DNA from: Cyanobacteria bacterium RI_101 | Lineage (GTDB): Bacteria > Cyanobacteriota > Cyanobacteriia > Cyanobacteriales > Microcystaceae | Direction: 5' to 3' | Assembly (NCBI GenBank): GCA_016471375.1 | Contig: WGLZ01000090.1 | Span: 1 to 64,000 of the forward strand | Length of the DNA stretch: 64,000 nt | Shown: piece after piece, positions 8,569-17,683 of the stretch | How positions within the stretch are numbered: the first letter of the stretch is position 1 | Layout of the letters: each line of letters starts with the position of its first letter | Translations under genes and position numbers: made by a program | The notes under the pieces: generated by a model | What the model was told of the DNA's origin: nothing | The model's input: the letters and a program-made list of their open reading frames with translations, nothing else | Databases searched by the model: none

Positions 8569-11292
8569 ATGACCATCGAATCTCAGCGTCTTGAAGAAGC
8601 TCGTCAGGGTCAAGCGCCCTGGAAAAAATGGGGGCCTTATCTGAGCGAGCGCCAATGGGGCACCGTGCGGGAAGACTACTCCAGCGACGGCAACGCCTGG
8701 GCCTATTTCTCCCACGACCAAGCCCGCTCCCGGGCCTACCGCTGGGGAGAGGACGGTTTGGGGGGCATTACGGATAGCAATAATCTCCTCTGTTTTGCCC
8801 TGGCGCTTTGGAATGGACAAGATCCGATTCTGAAGGAACGCTTATTTGGCTTAACCAACAGCGAAGGCAACCACGGCGAAGACGTTAAAGAGTACTATTT
8901 CTATGTGGATAGCACGCCGACCCACGCCTACATGAAATACCTCTACAAATACCCCCAGGCGGCTTTTCCCTACGGCGATTTGATCGAGACCAACCGGCGC
9001 CGGAGCAAGGACGAGTTGGAGTATGAACTGTTAGATACTGGGGTTTTTGACGAAGACCGCTATTTTGACGTCTTTGTGGAATACGCCAAGGCTAGTCCAG
9101 AAGACCTGACCATTAAAATCACCGCGGTTAACCGGGGCCCGGAAACGGCGCCGCTTCACCTGTTACCCACCCTCTGGTTCCGTAATACCTGGTCATGGGA
9201 AGGGGGCGGCGCTAAGCCGGCGCTGGAAGCGGTGAACGGCGCCGTTAAGGCTTACCACGCCGATCCTCTCTTTACCGACCTGCTGGGGCAATACTACTTC
9301 TACTGCGACCGGCCGGTGGATTTGCTCTTTACGGAAAATGAATCCAATAACGCCCGCCTCTTTGGGGGCGAAAACGCCAGCCCCTACGTCAAAGACGGGA
9401 TTAATAACTACGTTGTCAACGGGCAAACCGAGGCGGTGAACGGAGAGCGGGGCACCAAGGTTTCTCCCCACTACGTTCTCAATCTAGCGCCGGGGGAATC
9501 TCAAACCGTTTACCTCCGCTTAACCCCGACGGCGCCGGAGACTGTCGGCGATCCCTTTAACGGCGCTGAGGCCCTGTTCGCGCAACGGATTCAGGAAGCC
9601 GACGACTTTTACGATTCCATCGCCCCCCGGGCCGTGGAAAACGACCCCGACCGTTATAACGTCATGCGTCAGGCGCTGGCGGGGATGCTCTGGTCGAAAC
9701 AGTATTTTTACTACGACCTAGATCAGTGGCTGAAGGAACACGGAATTTTGCCCTGGATGCCCGCCCAGGAGCGGCGCCGCGTCCGCAACCACGAATGGTT
9801 TCACATGTATAACAACGATGTGATTTCCATGCCCGACAAGTGGGAATATCCCTGGTTTGCCGCCTGGGATTTAGCCTTCCACATGTTGCCCCTGAGTTTG
9901 ATCGACCCGGATTTTACCAAGGAGCAACTGGATCTGATGTTGCGGGAAGACTACCTCCATCCCAACGGGCAAATTCCCGCCTACGAATGGAACTTTGGGG
10001 ACGTCAATCCCCCCGTCCACGCCTGGGCGACCTGGGAAGTTTACACTCTCGACCGGGAACGAAATGACGGCAAGGGCGATGTTAATTTCTTAAAATACGC
10101 GTTTTCTAAACTCCCGATCAACTTTACCTGGTGGATGAACCGCAAAGACCAAGGCGGCAATAACCTCTTTGAAGGGGGTTTCCTGGGGCTGGACAATATC
10201 GGCGTCTTTGACCGCAGTTCCCCCCTCCCCACCGGCGGTTACCTAGAGCAGGCCGACGGCACCGCCTGGATGGTCTTCTTTAGCCAACGGATGTTGCAGA
10301 TCGCCGTTGAGTTGGAGCTTCACGATCCCCTCTACGAGGATTTGGCGATTAAATTCTACGAGCATACCCTCTGGATTTCCGGGGCGATGGATCGCATTGG
10401 CGATAATCAGGACGAACTCTGGGACGAAGAGGACGGCTTCTTCTACGACCTTCTGCGCCTGCCCAACGGCGATTGCACTCGCCTGAAAGTGCGCTCCATG
10501 GTGGGACTGCTCCCCCTCATGGCGGTGTCGGTTTTTCCAGGGGATGTGGTGGAAAAACTGCCTCGCCTGATCCAGCGGATCCGGGACTTTAACAAGCGCC
10601 ACCCGGAGTTGATCGCCAATATTCATCTGCCGGAGCAACGGGGCGTGAAAGGCCGGCTGATGCTCTCCATTGTCAACGAGACCAAATTACGCCGGATTCT
10701 GGCCTACATGCTGGACGAAAACGAGTTCCTTAGCCCCTACGGCATTCGGGCGCTCTCCCGTTACCATCTGGACAATCCCTACGTTTTCAGCCACAACGGT
10801 CAGGATTTCACCGTCCAGTACCTCCCCGGCGACTCCGATACGGGGATGTTTGGGGGCAACTCCAACTGGCGGGGCCCCATCTGGATGCCGGTGAATTTCC
10901 TGCTGGTGCGCTCCTTGATTCTCCTCTACGGCTACTACGGCGACGAGTTTCAAGTGGAATGTCCCACCGGCTCGGGGCAAATGATGAACCTCTTTGAGGT
11001 GGCCAAGGAAATCGCCGACCGTCTCGGAGCCATCTTTCTCAAGGATGAAGACGGCCGCCGTCCCGTCTATGGCGGCGCCGAAAAATTCCAAAGCGATCCC
11101 CACTGGCAAGACCTGATCCTCTTCTACGAGTACTTCCACGGCGACAACGGCGCCGGCATCGGGGCCAGTCACCAAACGGGCTGGACGGGGTGCGTCGCCC
11201 ACCTGATCCAAACCTTTGGCTACCTGAGCGAAGAGTTTGTGCTCAATACCGTCGCCGCCGGGGACACCGCCCGCTATCGGCGCTCGGCCTAG
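8569..11292 (+). CDS. GH63/MGH1-like glycoside hydrolase
   Basis: A 907-residue soluble protein of the glucosidase family GH63 (mannosylglycerate-hydrolase-like MGH1 type), widespread in cyanobacteria. The N-terminal part (WKKWGPYLSERQWGTVREDYS) is the beta-rich domain. The (alpha/alpha)6 catalytic part follows, with WFAAWDLAFHMLPLSLIDPDF, PAYEWNFGDVNPPVHAWA and GNSNWRGPIWMPVN; acidic residues in these segments are the likely catalytic ones. It probably hydrolyses alpha-glucosides such as glucosylglycerate-type compounds or short glucans, but the substrate cannot be read from sequence. It converges on the lipoprotein gene with a 13-44 bp gap. No signal peptide is seen. Confidence 0.8.
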   Translation: MTIESQRLEEARQGQAPWKKWGPYLSERQWGTVREDYSSDGNAWAYFSHDQARSRAYRWGEDGLGGITDSNNLLCFALALWNGQDPILKERLFGLTNSEGNHGEDVKEYYFYVDSTPTHAYMKYLYKYPQAAFPYGDLIETNRRRSKDELEYELLDTGVFDEDRYFDVFVEYAKASPEDLTIKITAVNRGPETAPLHLLPTLWFRNTWSWEGGGAKPALEAVNGAVKAYHADPLFTDLLGQYYFYCDRPVDLLFTENESNNARLFGGENASPYVKDGINNYVVNGQTEAVNGERGTKVSPHYVLNLAPGESQTVYLRLTPTAPETVGDPFNGAEALFAQRIQEADDFYDSIAPRAVENDPDRYNVMRQALAGMLWSKQYFYYDLDQWLKEHGILPWMPAQERRRVRNHEWFHMYNNDVISMPDKWEYPWFAAWDLAFHMLPLSLIDPDFTKEQLDLMLREDYLHPNGQIPAYEWNFGDVNPPVHAWATWEVYTLDRERNDGKGDVNFLKYAFSKLPINFTWWMNRKDQGGNNLFEGGFLGLDNIGVFDRSSPLPTGGYLEQADGTAWMVFFSQRMLQIAVELELHDPLYEDLAIKFYEHTLWISGAMDRIGDNQDELWDEEDGFFYDLLRLPNGDCTRLKVRSMVGLLPLMAVSVFPGDVVEKLPRLIQRIRDFNKRHPELIANIHLPEQRGVKGRLMLSIVNETKLRRILAYMLDENEFLSPYGIRALSRYHLDNPYVFSHNGQDFTVQYLPGDSDTGMFGGNSNWRGPIWMPVNFLLVRSLILLYGYYGDEFQVECPTGSGQMMNLFEVAKEIADRLGAIFLKDEDGRRPVYGGAEKFQSDPHWQDLILFYEYFHGDNGAGIGASHQTGWTGCVAHLIQTFGYLSEEFVLNTVAAGDTARYRRSA

Positions 11293-11335
11293 GGCATAGG
11301 GCGGCGAGGACGTCGATGGCCCGTCGCCTTCCGCC

Positions 11336-12706
11336 TCAGGGGTAGCGAACCAGGCCGAGGCAATATTTAGCCGCTAAGTCGCCGTCCTTGTTTTGGCTCT
11401 CCCGCTCCACGGCGCCGCGAAGACCGCTGACAAAGAGCAGCAGGTTTTGGGTTCTGGCGCCGTCAGGTTGGGCGACGTCGGTATCCCAGTCCTGCCAAAC
11501 GGCCCGGTCTAACTCCCGCCGGGGCAGAGTCACAAACAGCGCCTCCCCTTTTTTGGGGGGGAGTTTTTGCCCGTCTAACCGCAAATTCAGTATTAACTGG
11601 TCTTGTTTAATTGCCGCTTTTTCCACGGCGCCCCAGGGTTGGGAGACGGCGAATAACTCCGGTTTAAGTTCCGCTTCGGTCAGATCTCCCCCCGCTAGGG
11701 TGGGGGAAGAGCGGGAAGGAACCTTGAGGGTTAGGGATTGTTCCCCCTCGCACTGGGCGCCGTCTTGCTCTAGGAGCAACCATTGATTTTCCTCCGCGGG
11801 GCGCTGGCGATTGAGAGCGCCGCTTTGACTGACGCAGTTATTGATTTTCTCCGCCACGGCGCTCCGGTCGAGGGTGACGGTGTCCTGGGCGTTAATGGCA
11901 AAGGACGCAGCTCGGAAGGAACGATTGACGTCCAGGGGCAAGCGCCGAAATTCCTTCACCAGCGCGTCCACCGCGCCCTGGGGGCCGCTCATGAGCACAA
12001 AAAAGGGCCGCCCCTTAGTTTCCACTTCCGCCCGGTTAACCTGATAACGGGTGGCGGGAAACGCGCCGCTCATGGCGGGAAAAAGATTGCCGTCAAATTC
12101 GCTCCGCACCCCCAGCAGAACGACTTTATAATCCGGGTTAGCCCGTAACTGGGCGCTGATCTTGCCGGATAAATCCCCCACCGCCGCGGCGTCCGGTTCG
12201 AGGTCGGTAATTAAAACTGTTAAGGTTTGCGGCGCCGGGGCCGGGGATTCTGAGTCCGGTTCCGGGGAAGGGCTAGCCTCCTGGGGAAGACTATAAATTT
12301 GCCCCAACGTGCTGGTGACGCAGGGAAATTGGGGAGAGGGTTGATTGCGGTCGCAGTAAAAGGCGGGAGTCCGGGCCTGAAGAAATTGGGCGGCAGTGAC
12401 GCTTTGGGCTTGGGTCTGGCTTTCATTGCCGCCGACCCGCCAGTAACGTGTTTGGCTTCCCTGGGTTTGCAAGAGGGTATGGAGGGCGTTAATGGCTTGG
12501 GCGTAGCGACTGGCGGGGTTGGCCGCATAGCCCAGCATGGATTCGCTGGCGTCGACGCCGACGTTAACGCGAAGATTGGCCAGGGGCGCGCCGGCGGTTT
12601 CTGTTTTCGGCGCCTCCACGCAGGTCAGTTGGGCGGAACGAGCGCCGCAGGCCCCCAGAAAAAGGGTCGTTAACCCCCCAATCAGGAGGCGGGGAAATGG
12701 TCGCAT
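11336..12706 (-). CDS. Predicted lipoprotein with von Willebrand A-like domain
   Basis: The N-terminus (MRPFPRLLIGGLTTLFLGAC) is a lipoprotein signal with lipobox LGAC, so the mature protein should be lipid-anchored. A vWA-like fold follows, starting at NVGVDASESMLGY, whose DxSxS pattern is the metal-ion adhesion site. TVLITDLEPDAAAVG is a later strand of the same fold. The C-terminal ~200 residues match nothing I recognise. I placed the start at ATG 12706, the first residue of the signal peptide; the track starts six codons upstream at TTG. The role is unknown; a cell-surface assembly or adhesion factor is possible. Confidence 0.6.
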   Translation of the reverse strand: MRPFPRLLIGGLTTLFLGACGARSAQLTCVEAPKTETAGAPLANLRVNVGVDASESMLGYAANPASRYAQAINALHTLLQTQGSQTRYWRVGGNESQTQAQSVTAAQFLQARTPAFYCDRNQPSPQFPCVTSTLGQIYSLPQEASPSPEPDSESPAPAPQTLTVLITDLEPDAAAVGDLSGKISAQLRANPDYKVVLLGVRSEFDGNLFPAMSGAFPATRYQVNRAEVETKGRPFFVLMSGPQGAVDALVKEFRRLPLDVNRSFRAASFAINAQDTVTLDRSAVAEKINNCVSQSGALNRQRPAEENQWLLLEQDGAQCEGEQSLTLKVPSRSSPTLAGGDLTEAELKPELFAVSQPWGAVEKAAIKQDQLILNLRLDGQKLPPKKGEALFVTLPRRELDRAVWQDWDTDVAQPDGARTQNLLLFVSGLRGAVERESQNKDGDLAAKYCLGLVRYP

Positions 12707-12737
12707 AACGGCAAATCTGAACAAACTAACCTAAAAC

Positions 12738-13970
12738 CTATCCCCGGCGAGAACAGAGACGGAAATAGAGGGAGACAAAAAACTCTTTAACCGGGAAAGT
12801 CAGAAAGGTCAGAGGATTAATCGTCACAATGATATTACGGCTGTCCGCCTTAGCGCCGCGAACCACTTGGCGGGCTACCCAATCGGCGGAGAGAATGCCA
12901 ATGGGGTTGAGGTTGCTTTTAAAGGGGCCGAGGATTAACTTACGAATGACGCAGGGCGCGTCCAGCCGCCGCAGGGTGATAATATCCCCCAAACTGCGCT
13001 TACTCAATTCATAGAGGGGGCTAAAGGCCGGCCCCACTTCCGCCTCCGAGGTATTGACCCAGACTTCTTTGGTGGCGATGTCCTGATTGGTTTTCACCGT
13101 GGTTAAAAAGAGTTCCAACAGACGCCAGGCGGAAAAGGTATTGATTTCGTAGGCGTCTTGGATCGCTTCGGGGGTTCGGCGCTGGTGGACGTTGACGCCG
13201 TGGTTAATCACCAGAATATCCGCCTTAGAAAATAATTCCCCGAGCGCCGCTTCTTCCCCAACTCGCCAGGCGACGGTTTTCACCGGCAGATCTTGCCCCT
13301 TCAGTTGGAGGGTAACGGTCTCGGAGCTGGAACTCAGGGCGATGACCTTCGCCCCCTGGTTTTGGAGTTGAGCCAGCAGAGCGCGGCCAAAAGTTCCGTT
13401 CGCGCCGGTGACGGCGACGGTTTTGCCTTTTAAGGACAGGGCGGTGCCTAGCAATTTATCCACCAGGGTCAAGGTTCCCGAATAGTAGGCTTTTTGATTA
13501 TCGAAATGGTGACGCCAATGGTAAGTCCGATTGACTCGCCAGGGCGCCGGCGGCGCCGTAAAGGGGCCGGGACGGTGGGTTAAATCCGTCCATTCGTCGG
13601 CGTTGGGTAGCCCTAAACCCCGAGCCACGGCGCCGCCGAGGAAAATGAGGGTGTAAACGCTACCCGCTAAGGGAGCGTAAATCCAGACAGTCGGCGCCGG
13701 AGTTAAGGCTAAGCCCAGAACCGGCAAAAGGCTAAAAACCAGCATCACCGAGGCTTCCGGCACATCGTTGTACCAATGAGCTTGACGGTAGATTTCCCCG
13801 CTCACAGGAACCAGATCGGCCCGAAAAACCCGATGGTGCCAATTGTGCAAACGCCCTAACCAAGGCCAGTAATGGGCGAGGGCGTGGTAGCAATCCCGCA
13901 CGATCTCCGCCCAGAGGAGGGAGCCAAGGGCAAAGGCAAGGGGGGGAAACAAAGTTACAAAGTTCGTCAT
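12738..13970 (-). CDS. Bifunctional sterol-desaturase-like / short-chain dehydrogenase fusion
   Basis: The N-terminal ~170 residues are a membrane fatty-acid-hydroxylase/sterol-desaturase domain with hydrophobic segments and His clusters (CYHALAHYWPWLGRLHNWHHR, HWRHHFDNQ) for a di-iron centre. The C-terminal part is an NAD(P)-binding Rossmann SDR domain starting at GKTVAVTGANGTFGRALL, with a YxxxK-type pair in PLYELSKRSLGD. This domain pair is known as a single cyanobacterial protein of unclear substrate, presumably a lipid or carotenoid-like molecule. ATG at 13970 is preferred over the TTG two codons upstream. The 31-bp gap to the lipoprotein gene downstream allows co-transcription. Confidence 0.7.
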   Translation of the reverse strand: MTNFVTLFPPLAFALGSLLWAEIVRDCYHALAHYWPWLGRLHNWHHRVFRADLVPVSGEIYRQAHWYNDVPEASVMLVFSLLPVLGLALTPAPTVWIYAPLAGSVYTLIFLGGAVARGLGLPNADEWTDLTHRPGPFTAPPAPWRVNRTYHWRHHFDNQKAYYSGTLTLVDKLLGTALSLKGKTVAVTGANGTFGRALLAQLQNQGAKVIALSSSSETVTLQLKGQDLPVKTVAWRVGEEAALGELFSKADILVINHGVNVHQRRTPEAIQDAYEINTFSAWRLLELFLTTVKTNQDIATKEVWVNTSEAEVGPAFSPLYELSKRSLGDIITLRRLDAPCVIRKLILGPFKSNLNPIGILSADWVARQVVRGAKADSRNIIVTINPLTFLTFPVKEFFVSLYFRLCSRRG

Positions 13971-14113
13971 GGGCAAGATAGCGAGACCGGCGCCGACTGG
14001 TTTGAAAGTTTAGCCTACTTTTCGGCGCTGTGGCTAAACCCCGGTTGACTCGACCTGTCGCGGCTGGTTTGAGCTAGGCTAGGGGAATCGACGCTTTAAC
14101 GGCAAGAACAAAA

Positions 14114-14743
14114 ATGCTGACCCGTCAACGGCCTGACCAAGTTGTTTTGCATAATCTGGATTGGCAAGCCTTCGAGACCCTGCTGGCGACCCTGGGGGAA
14201 CGGCGCTCGGCCCGGGTGGCTTATTTAGACGGAGAACTGGAAATTATGAGTCCTATACCTGAGCATGAACACTACAAAACGGCCATTAGTATCTTGATTG
14301 AAGACGCGGCGGAATATCTGGAATACGACTACGAGTGCTACGGCTCCGCCACCTGGAAACGGGAAATGATGGCCGCGGGGGTAGAGCCGGATAATTGCTT
14401 TTACTTTCAGCGGGAAGCTCTAGTGCGGGGCAAGTTGCAGTTTAATCTAGAGATAGATCCCCCGCCGGACTTGGCGCTGGAAATTGATTTAACCAGTAAA
14501 TCCTTGCCCCGTCTGCCCCTCTACGCGCGTTTAGGCGTTCCCGAGATTTGGTGTTACAGCGCCGGTAGATTGACAATTTATCAACTCGAAAACGGCGCTT
14601 ATCAAGAAACCGAGCACAGCGCTATTTTTCCCCAGTTGCCCCTCCGGGAGATTCCCCAGTTAATCGAGAAATACCGCCCCCTCGGGCGCCGGGCCTTCCG
14701 TCGGGCTGTTCGAGATTGGGTTAAAGGTTCGCTCTTGGAGTAG
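14114..14743 (+). CDS. Uma2-family (DUF820) putative endonuclease
   Basis: A 209-residue protein of the Uma2/DUF820 family, which expands greatly in cyanobacterial genomes and adopts a PD-(D/E)xK nuclease-like fold. Visible hallmarks are LDGELEIMSPIPEHEHYK, PDLALEIDLTSKS (acidic residue followed by ExD) and LGVPEIWCYSAGRLTIYQL. The biological role of the family is not established; transposon-derived or restriction-like functions have been proposed. It stands alone, divergent from the desaturase fusion and upstream of two tRNA genes. Confidence 0.8.
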   Translation: MLTRQRPDQVVLHNLDWQAFETLLATLGERRSARVAYLDGELEIMSPIPEHEHYKTAISILIEDAAEYLEYDYECYGSATWKREMMAAGVEPDNCFYFQREALVRGKLQFNLEIDPPPDLALEIDLTSKSLPRLPLYARLGVPEIWCYSAGRLTIYQLENGAYQETEHSAIFPQLPLREIPQLIEKYRPLGRRAFRRAVRDWVKGSLLE

Positions 14744-14793
14744 ATTTTTTGTTTTTAAGCGGGGCGAGTTCCGGGACAGCGTCGAAAAAAAGT

Positions 14794-14821
14794 TTGACGC
14801 CGGCGCCCTTTGTGCTAAGAT
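14794..14821 (+). promoter_or_regulatory. Sigma70-type promoter for the tRNA genes
   Basis: TTGACG (14794-14799) and TAAGAT (14816-14821) are 16 bp apart, and tRNA-Tyr begins 19 nt downstream of the -10 box. Confidence 0.5.
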
Positions 14822-14840
14822 TATAAATCGTGAAAGAAAT

Positions 14841-14922
14841 GGGTCGATGCCCGAGTGGTTAATGGGGGCGGACTGTAAATCCGCTGGCTATGCCTACGCT
14901 GGTTCAAATCCAGCTCGGCCCA
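14841..14922 (+). tRNA. tRNA-Tyr (anticodon GTA)
   Basis: An 82-nt class II tRNA with long variable arm. The acceptor GGGTCGA pairs with TCGGCCC (one G-T wobble), the anticodon loop is ACTGTAAAT, and the T-arm has GGTTCAAATC. The discriminator is A; CCA is not encoded. Confidence 0.96.
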
Positions 14923-14934
14923 TCTTCGTTTCCC

Positions 14935-15006
14935 GCCCTTGTAGCTCAGTGGTAGAGCACACCCTTGGTAAGGGTGAGGTCACGAGTTCAATCCTCGTCA
15001 AGGGCT
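14935..15006 (+). tRNA. tRNA-Thr (anticodon GGT)
   Basis: A 72-nt tRNA with acceptor GCCCTTG/CAAGGGC, D-arm GCTCAGTGGTAGAGC, anticodon loop CTTGGTAAG and T-arm GAGTTCAATCCTC. It starts 12 nt after tRNA-Tyr and is probably cotranscribed with it. Confidence 0.96.
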
Positions 15007-15029
15007 CTGATTAATTCCTCACTGCCCCC

Positions 15030-15956
15030 ATGCAACCCAAATTAATTCTCCACGGCGGCGCCAGTTCCCTCGACGATAAAGGCGGCTTAGACTCGGTGCG
15101 CTCTTCTCTACGGGAAATCGTCGAGGAGGTTTACGCCCTGCTTTCGCAAGGAGAATCCGCCCTCGGGGCCGTGGTGCGGGGGTGCGAGCGTTTGGAAAAC
15201 GAACCCCGTTTTAACGCCGGCACGGGATCGGTTCTGCAATCCGATGGTCAGGTGAGGATGAGCGCCGCCCTCATGGACGGCGCGCGACAAAACTTTAGCG
15301 GCGTGATCAACGTCTCCCGGGTCAAAAATCCTATTCATCTGGCCCAATATCTCCAACAGGAAACCGACCGGATTCTTTCGGACTACGGCGCCGCGGAATT
15401 GGCCCGGGAACTGAGCGTTCCCCCCTACGATCCCCTGACGGATTTTCGCCTCCGGGAATGGCAAGAAGAACGCAAGGATAATTTTTCTAAAAAAATGGCC
15501 CGTTTAATCGCCGAACCCGAGCCGCGGCGGGGCACCATCGGCGTCGTCGCCCTGGATCAAGAGGGACGCGTCGCGGCGGGCACCTCCACCGGCGGTAAAG
15601 GATTGGAGCGCATCGGTCGGGTGAGCGACTCCGCCATGCCCGCGGGGAACTACGCCACCGATCAGGCGGGAGTCAGTTGCACCGGCGTCGGCGAAGATAT
15701 TATCAACGAATGTTTGGCGGCTAAAATCGTCATCCGGGTGGGGGATGGGTTGAGTCTTGAGGAGGCCATGACTAAATCGATTCAGGAGGCGTTAGCCCAT
15801 CAAACCGACCTGGCGGCCATTGCCCTCGACCGTCGGGGGGGGCTGGCTTGGGGCAAAACCTGTCCGGTTCTGCTGGCGGCCTACCACACGGGGGAACGGA
15901 TTGGGGACACCCTGGAGTTAGGCGCGGAGGAGAGCGCCGGGTTTATTGCTGTTTAA
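15030..15956 (+). CDS. iaaA: Isoaspartyl peptidase / plant-type L-asparaginase
   Basis: An Ntn-hydrolase precursor of 308 residues that should cleave itself to expose a catalytic Thr and then hydrolyse isoaspartyl dipeptides and asparagine, recycling damaged protein and nitrogen. Hallmarks are LHGGA at the N-terminus, FNAGTGSVLQ, the self-processing segment RGTIGVVALD (nucleophile Thr), TSTGGK and VSCTGVGEDII. It starts 23 bp after tRNA-Thr. Its length is standard for the family. Confidence 0.9.
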   Translation: MQPKLILHGGASSLDDKGGLDSVRSSLREIVEEVYALLSQGESALGAVVRGCERLENEPRFNAGTGSVLQSDGQVRMSAALMDGARQNFSGVINVSRVKNPIHLAQYLQQETDRILSDYGAAELARELSVPPYDPLTDFRLREWQEERKDNFSKKMARLIAEPEPRRGTIGVVALDQEGRVAAGTSTGGKGLERIGRVSDSAMPAGNYATDQAGVSCTGVGEDIINECLAAKIVIRVGDGLSLEEAMTKSIQEALAHQTDLAAIALDRRGGLAWGKTCPVLLAAYHTGERIGDTLELGAEESAGFIAV

Positions 15957-16010
15957 CCTTCTTTGGGCGCTAACCCACCCCGTTAGGCGACGTCTGCCGC
16001 TGGAATTCCC

Positions 16011-16760
16011 TTATAACTTTAAGACCCGATACTCGACGCCGGTTTCAAAGATTCTTCTGCCGCCTCCCTCGGCAATGGTCTGTCTTAAAGCGTGGGGATC
16101 GGTGACCGCGACGCCCGCTAAATAATCGACTCCCATTAAGGCTAAATCCGGGAGCCACGGCGCCGTCGGCCCCATTAAAACCAGTTGAGCGTCCTGGGAA
16201 AGTTCCACCAGACGGGGGAAGGTTTTATTAACAATAGAAGTGGCGCTTAAAAAGACCCAATCCGCCTTGGGAAGCAAAAATTCGCAGGCGGGGTCGGGAT
16301 AATCCCTCTCCGTCGGTTGGCGCTCGATCACCTGGAGGTCAAATTCCTGTTCATAAACCGATAAACCGGGATAGCGCCCAATAATCACAATTTTTTTACC
16401 CTTAATCTGGGGTAGAAAATACTCAAAGACCGCTAGGTTCTGATCTCCTTGGGCATTAAGGGGCGTCGCTTGTTCAATCAGGGACGATTGGCTGTTAATG
16501 GCGGCGTTAATCGCGGCCATGCCCACCGCGGCTTCGTAGGGTTGCCAACTGTTGATCCAAGGAGTTAAGTCGGTCATTTTTTGATGAACCAAAGTCCCCG
16601 ACCAACTCAAGGTTCGAGTGGCCAGCGCCGGACTCATGGCTAGACCGATACTCGTTCCTCGACAGAGCGTCCAGGTCAGACCGATTAAGACTTCCTGAAC
16701 CCGTTGGTCGCATTGACTCCGGTCTAAGAGTAAATCGTAAATACAACGGGGATTGAGCAT
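16011..16760 (-). CDS. DUF364 / DUF4213 putative heavy-metal chelation protein
   Basis: A 249-residue protein of the DUF364 family (a Rossmann-like domain preceded by a small enolase-like DUF4213 domain), annotated elsewhere as a putative heavy-metal chelation domain. Visible family features are SWQPYEAAVGMAAINA, the GKKIVIIGRYPG nucleotide-binding-like turn and LLPKADWVFLSATSIVNKT. It starts 6 bp after the modA stop on the same strand, so the two are almost certainly one transcript. This suggests a role in molybdenum or related metal handling for nitrogenase. The role is inferred from context only. Confidence 0.7.
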   Translation of the reverse strand: MLNPRCIYDLLLDRSQCDQRVQEVLIGLTWTLCRGTSIGLAMSPALATRTLSWSGTLVHQKMTDLTPWINSWQPYEAAVGMAAINAAINSQSSLIEQATPLNAQGDQNLAVFEYFLPQIKGKKIVIIGRYPGLSVYEQEFDLQVIERQPTERDYPDPACEFLLPKADWVFLSATSIVNKTFPRLVELSQDAQLVLMGPTAPWLPDLALMGVDYLAGVAVTDPHALRQTIAEGGGRRIFETGVEYRVLKL

Positions 16761-16766
16761 AGGGAT

Positions 16767-17564
16767 TTAAAAAATAAAACCGTATTTTTTGAACACAGCT
16801 TTACTGGGATTACCGACTAGAAATTTAGCAAAGGACTGAGCGGCGTTCATATTTTTACTAGTTTTCAAAATCGCCATGGGATAAACGATCGGGGCGTGGG
16901 ATTCCTTCGGCGCCGTGGCGGCGATTCTCACTTTCTGGGACGTTTTTGCGTCGGTGACATAAACCAGACCGGCGTTAACATTACCGGTTTCCACATAGGT
17001 TAAAACCTGACGGACGTCTTTTGCGTAAACAATTTTGGGTTTTAGAACTTCTAAAAGGTTATAAAACTTGAGGACTTCGGCGCCGTATTGTCCCGCCGGA
17101 ACGGATTTTGGCTCTCCCAGGGCGATTTTGGTAACGGCCGGTTGGGTTAAATCGGCAAATTTCTGAATTCCCGTTTCATTTTTAGGGGTAATTAAGACCA
17201 GTTGATTTCGGACTAACACTTGTCGAGTTCCCGGCGCTAGTAAATTCTGCTTATCTAGCGCGTCCATTTGCTTATTCGCCGCGGAAATAAAGAGATCCAC
17301 CGGCGCGCCTTGTTCGATTTGTTGTTGGAGAGAGCCGGAAGCGCCGAAGTTATAAGTGATTTTAGTTTGGGTCTGTTTTTCGTAAAGAGTTTTGATTTCC
17401 CCTAGAGCGTCCTTGAGGCTAATCGCCGCGGAAACCGTGACCGCCGGGGATTGGGCTAGCGCCGGTTGAATTGGCTCCAGTTTGTGGGACAAGGTATAAA
17501 TAGCAGAAAGGAACCCCAAAACGCCTAGAGAAATGCGGACGAAGTGTCTCCGGTTATTAGCCAT
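16767..17564 (-). CDS. modA: Molybdate ABC transporter substrate-binding protein
   Basis: A periplasmic binding protein of 265 residues. The N-terminus NNRRHFVRISLGVLGFLSA looks like a twin-arginine (Tat) signal, followed by the mature start VTVSAAISLKDALGEI. SLKDA, NFGASGSLQQQIEQGAPVDLFISA, and VPAGQYGAEVL are classic ModA oxyanion-binding segments. It should capture molybdate for FeMo-cofactor synthesis. The permease and ATPase partners (modB/modC) are not in this window. Upstream is a near-perfect NtcA promoter, so nitrogen-starvation induction is likely. The DUF364 gene follows directly. Confidence 0.92.
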   Translation of the reverse strand: MANNRRHFVRISLGVLGFLSAIYTLSHKLEPIQPALAQSPAVTVSAAISLKDALGEIKTLYEKQTQTKITYNFGASGSLQQQIEQGAPVDLFISAANKQMDALDKQNLLAPGTRQVLVRNQLVLITPKNETGIQKFADLTQPAVTKIALGEPKSVPAGQYGAEVLKFYNLLEVLKPKIVYAKDVRQVLTYVETGNVNAGLVYVTDAKTSQKVRIAATAPKESHAPIVYPMAILKTSKNMNAAQSFAKFLVGNPSKAVFKKYGFIF

Positions 17565-17610
17565 AATCTAAATTTTTGTAGCATTTGCCACAAAATAACT
17601 GTATAACTAT

Positions 17611-17652
17611 AGTGTATTTTGTAAGTGACTCTCAAACAGTATCTCTAAATAC
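17611..17652 (-). promoter_or_regulatory. NtcA-type promoter for modA
   Basis: On the minus strand GTATTTAGAGATAC (GTA-N8-TAC, 17652-17639) is followed after 22 nt by TACACT (TA-N3-T, 17616-17611). This is the canonical geometry of an NtcA-activated promoter. The predicted start near 17604 lies 40 nt upstream of the modA ATG. The palindromic site is also 31 bp upstream of mop. Confidence 0.7.
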
Positions 17653-17683
17653 GTTTTCACAACTTTTCTGGAGCTTTATTCCC

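Noticed and set aside
17585-17683. N-terminal extension of the mop ORF
   Set aside because: It covers the NtcA palindrome and promoter; the Mop fold and a GGAG site start at 17684.
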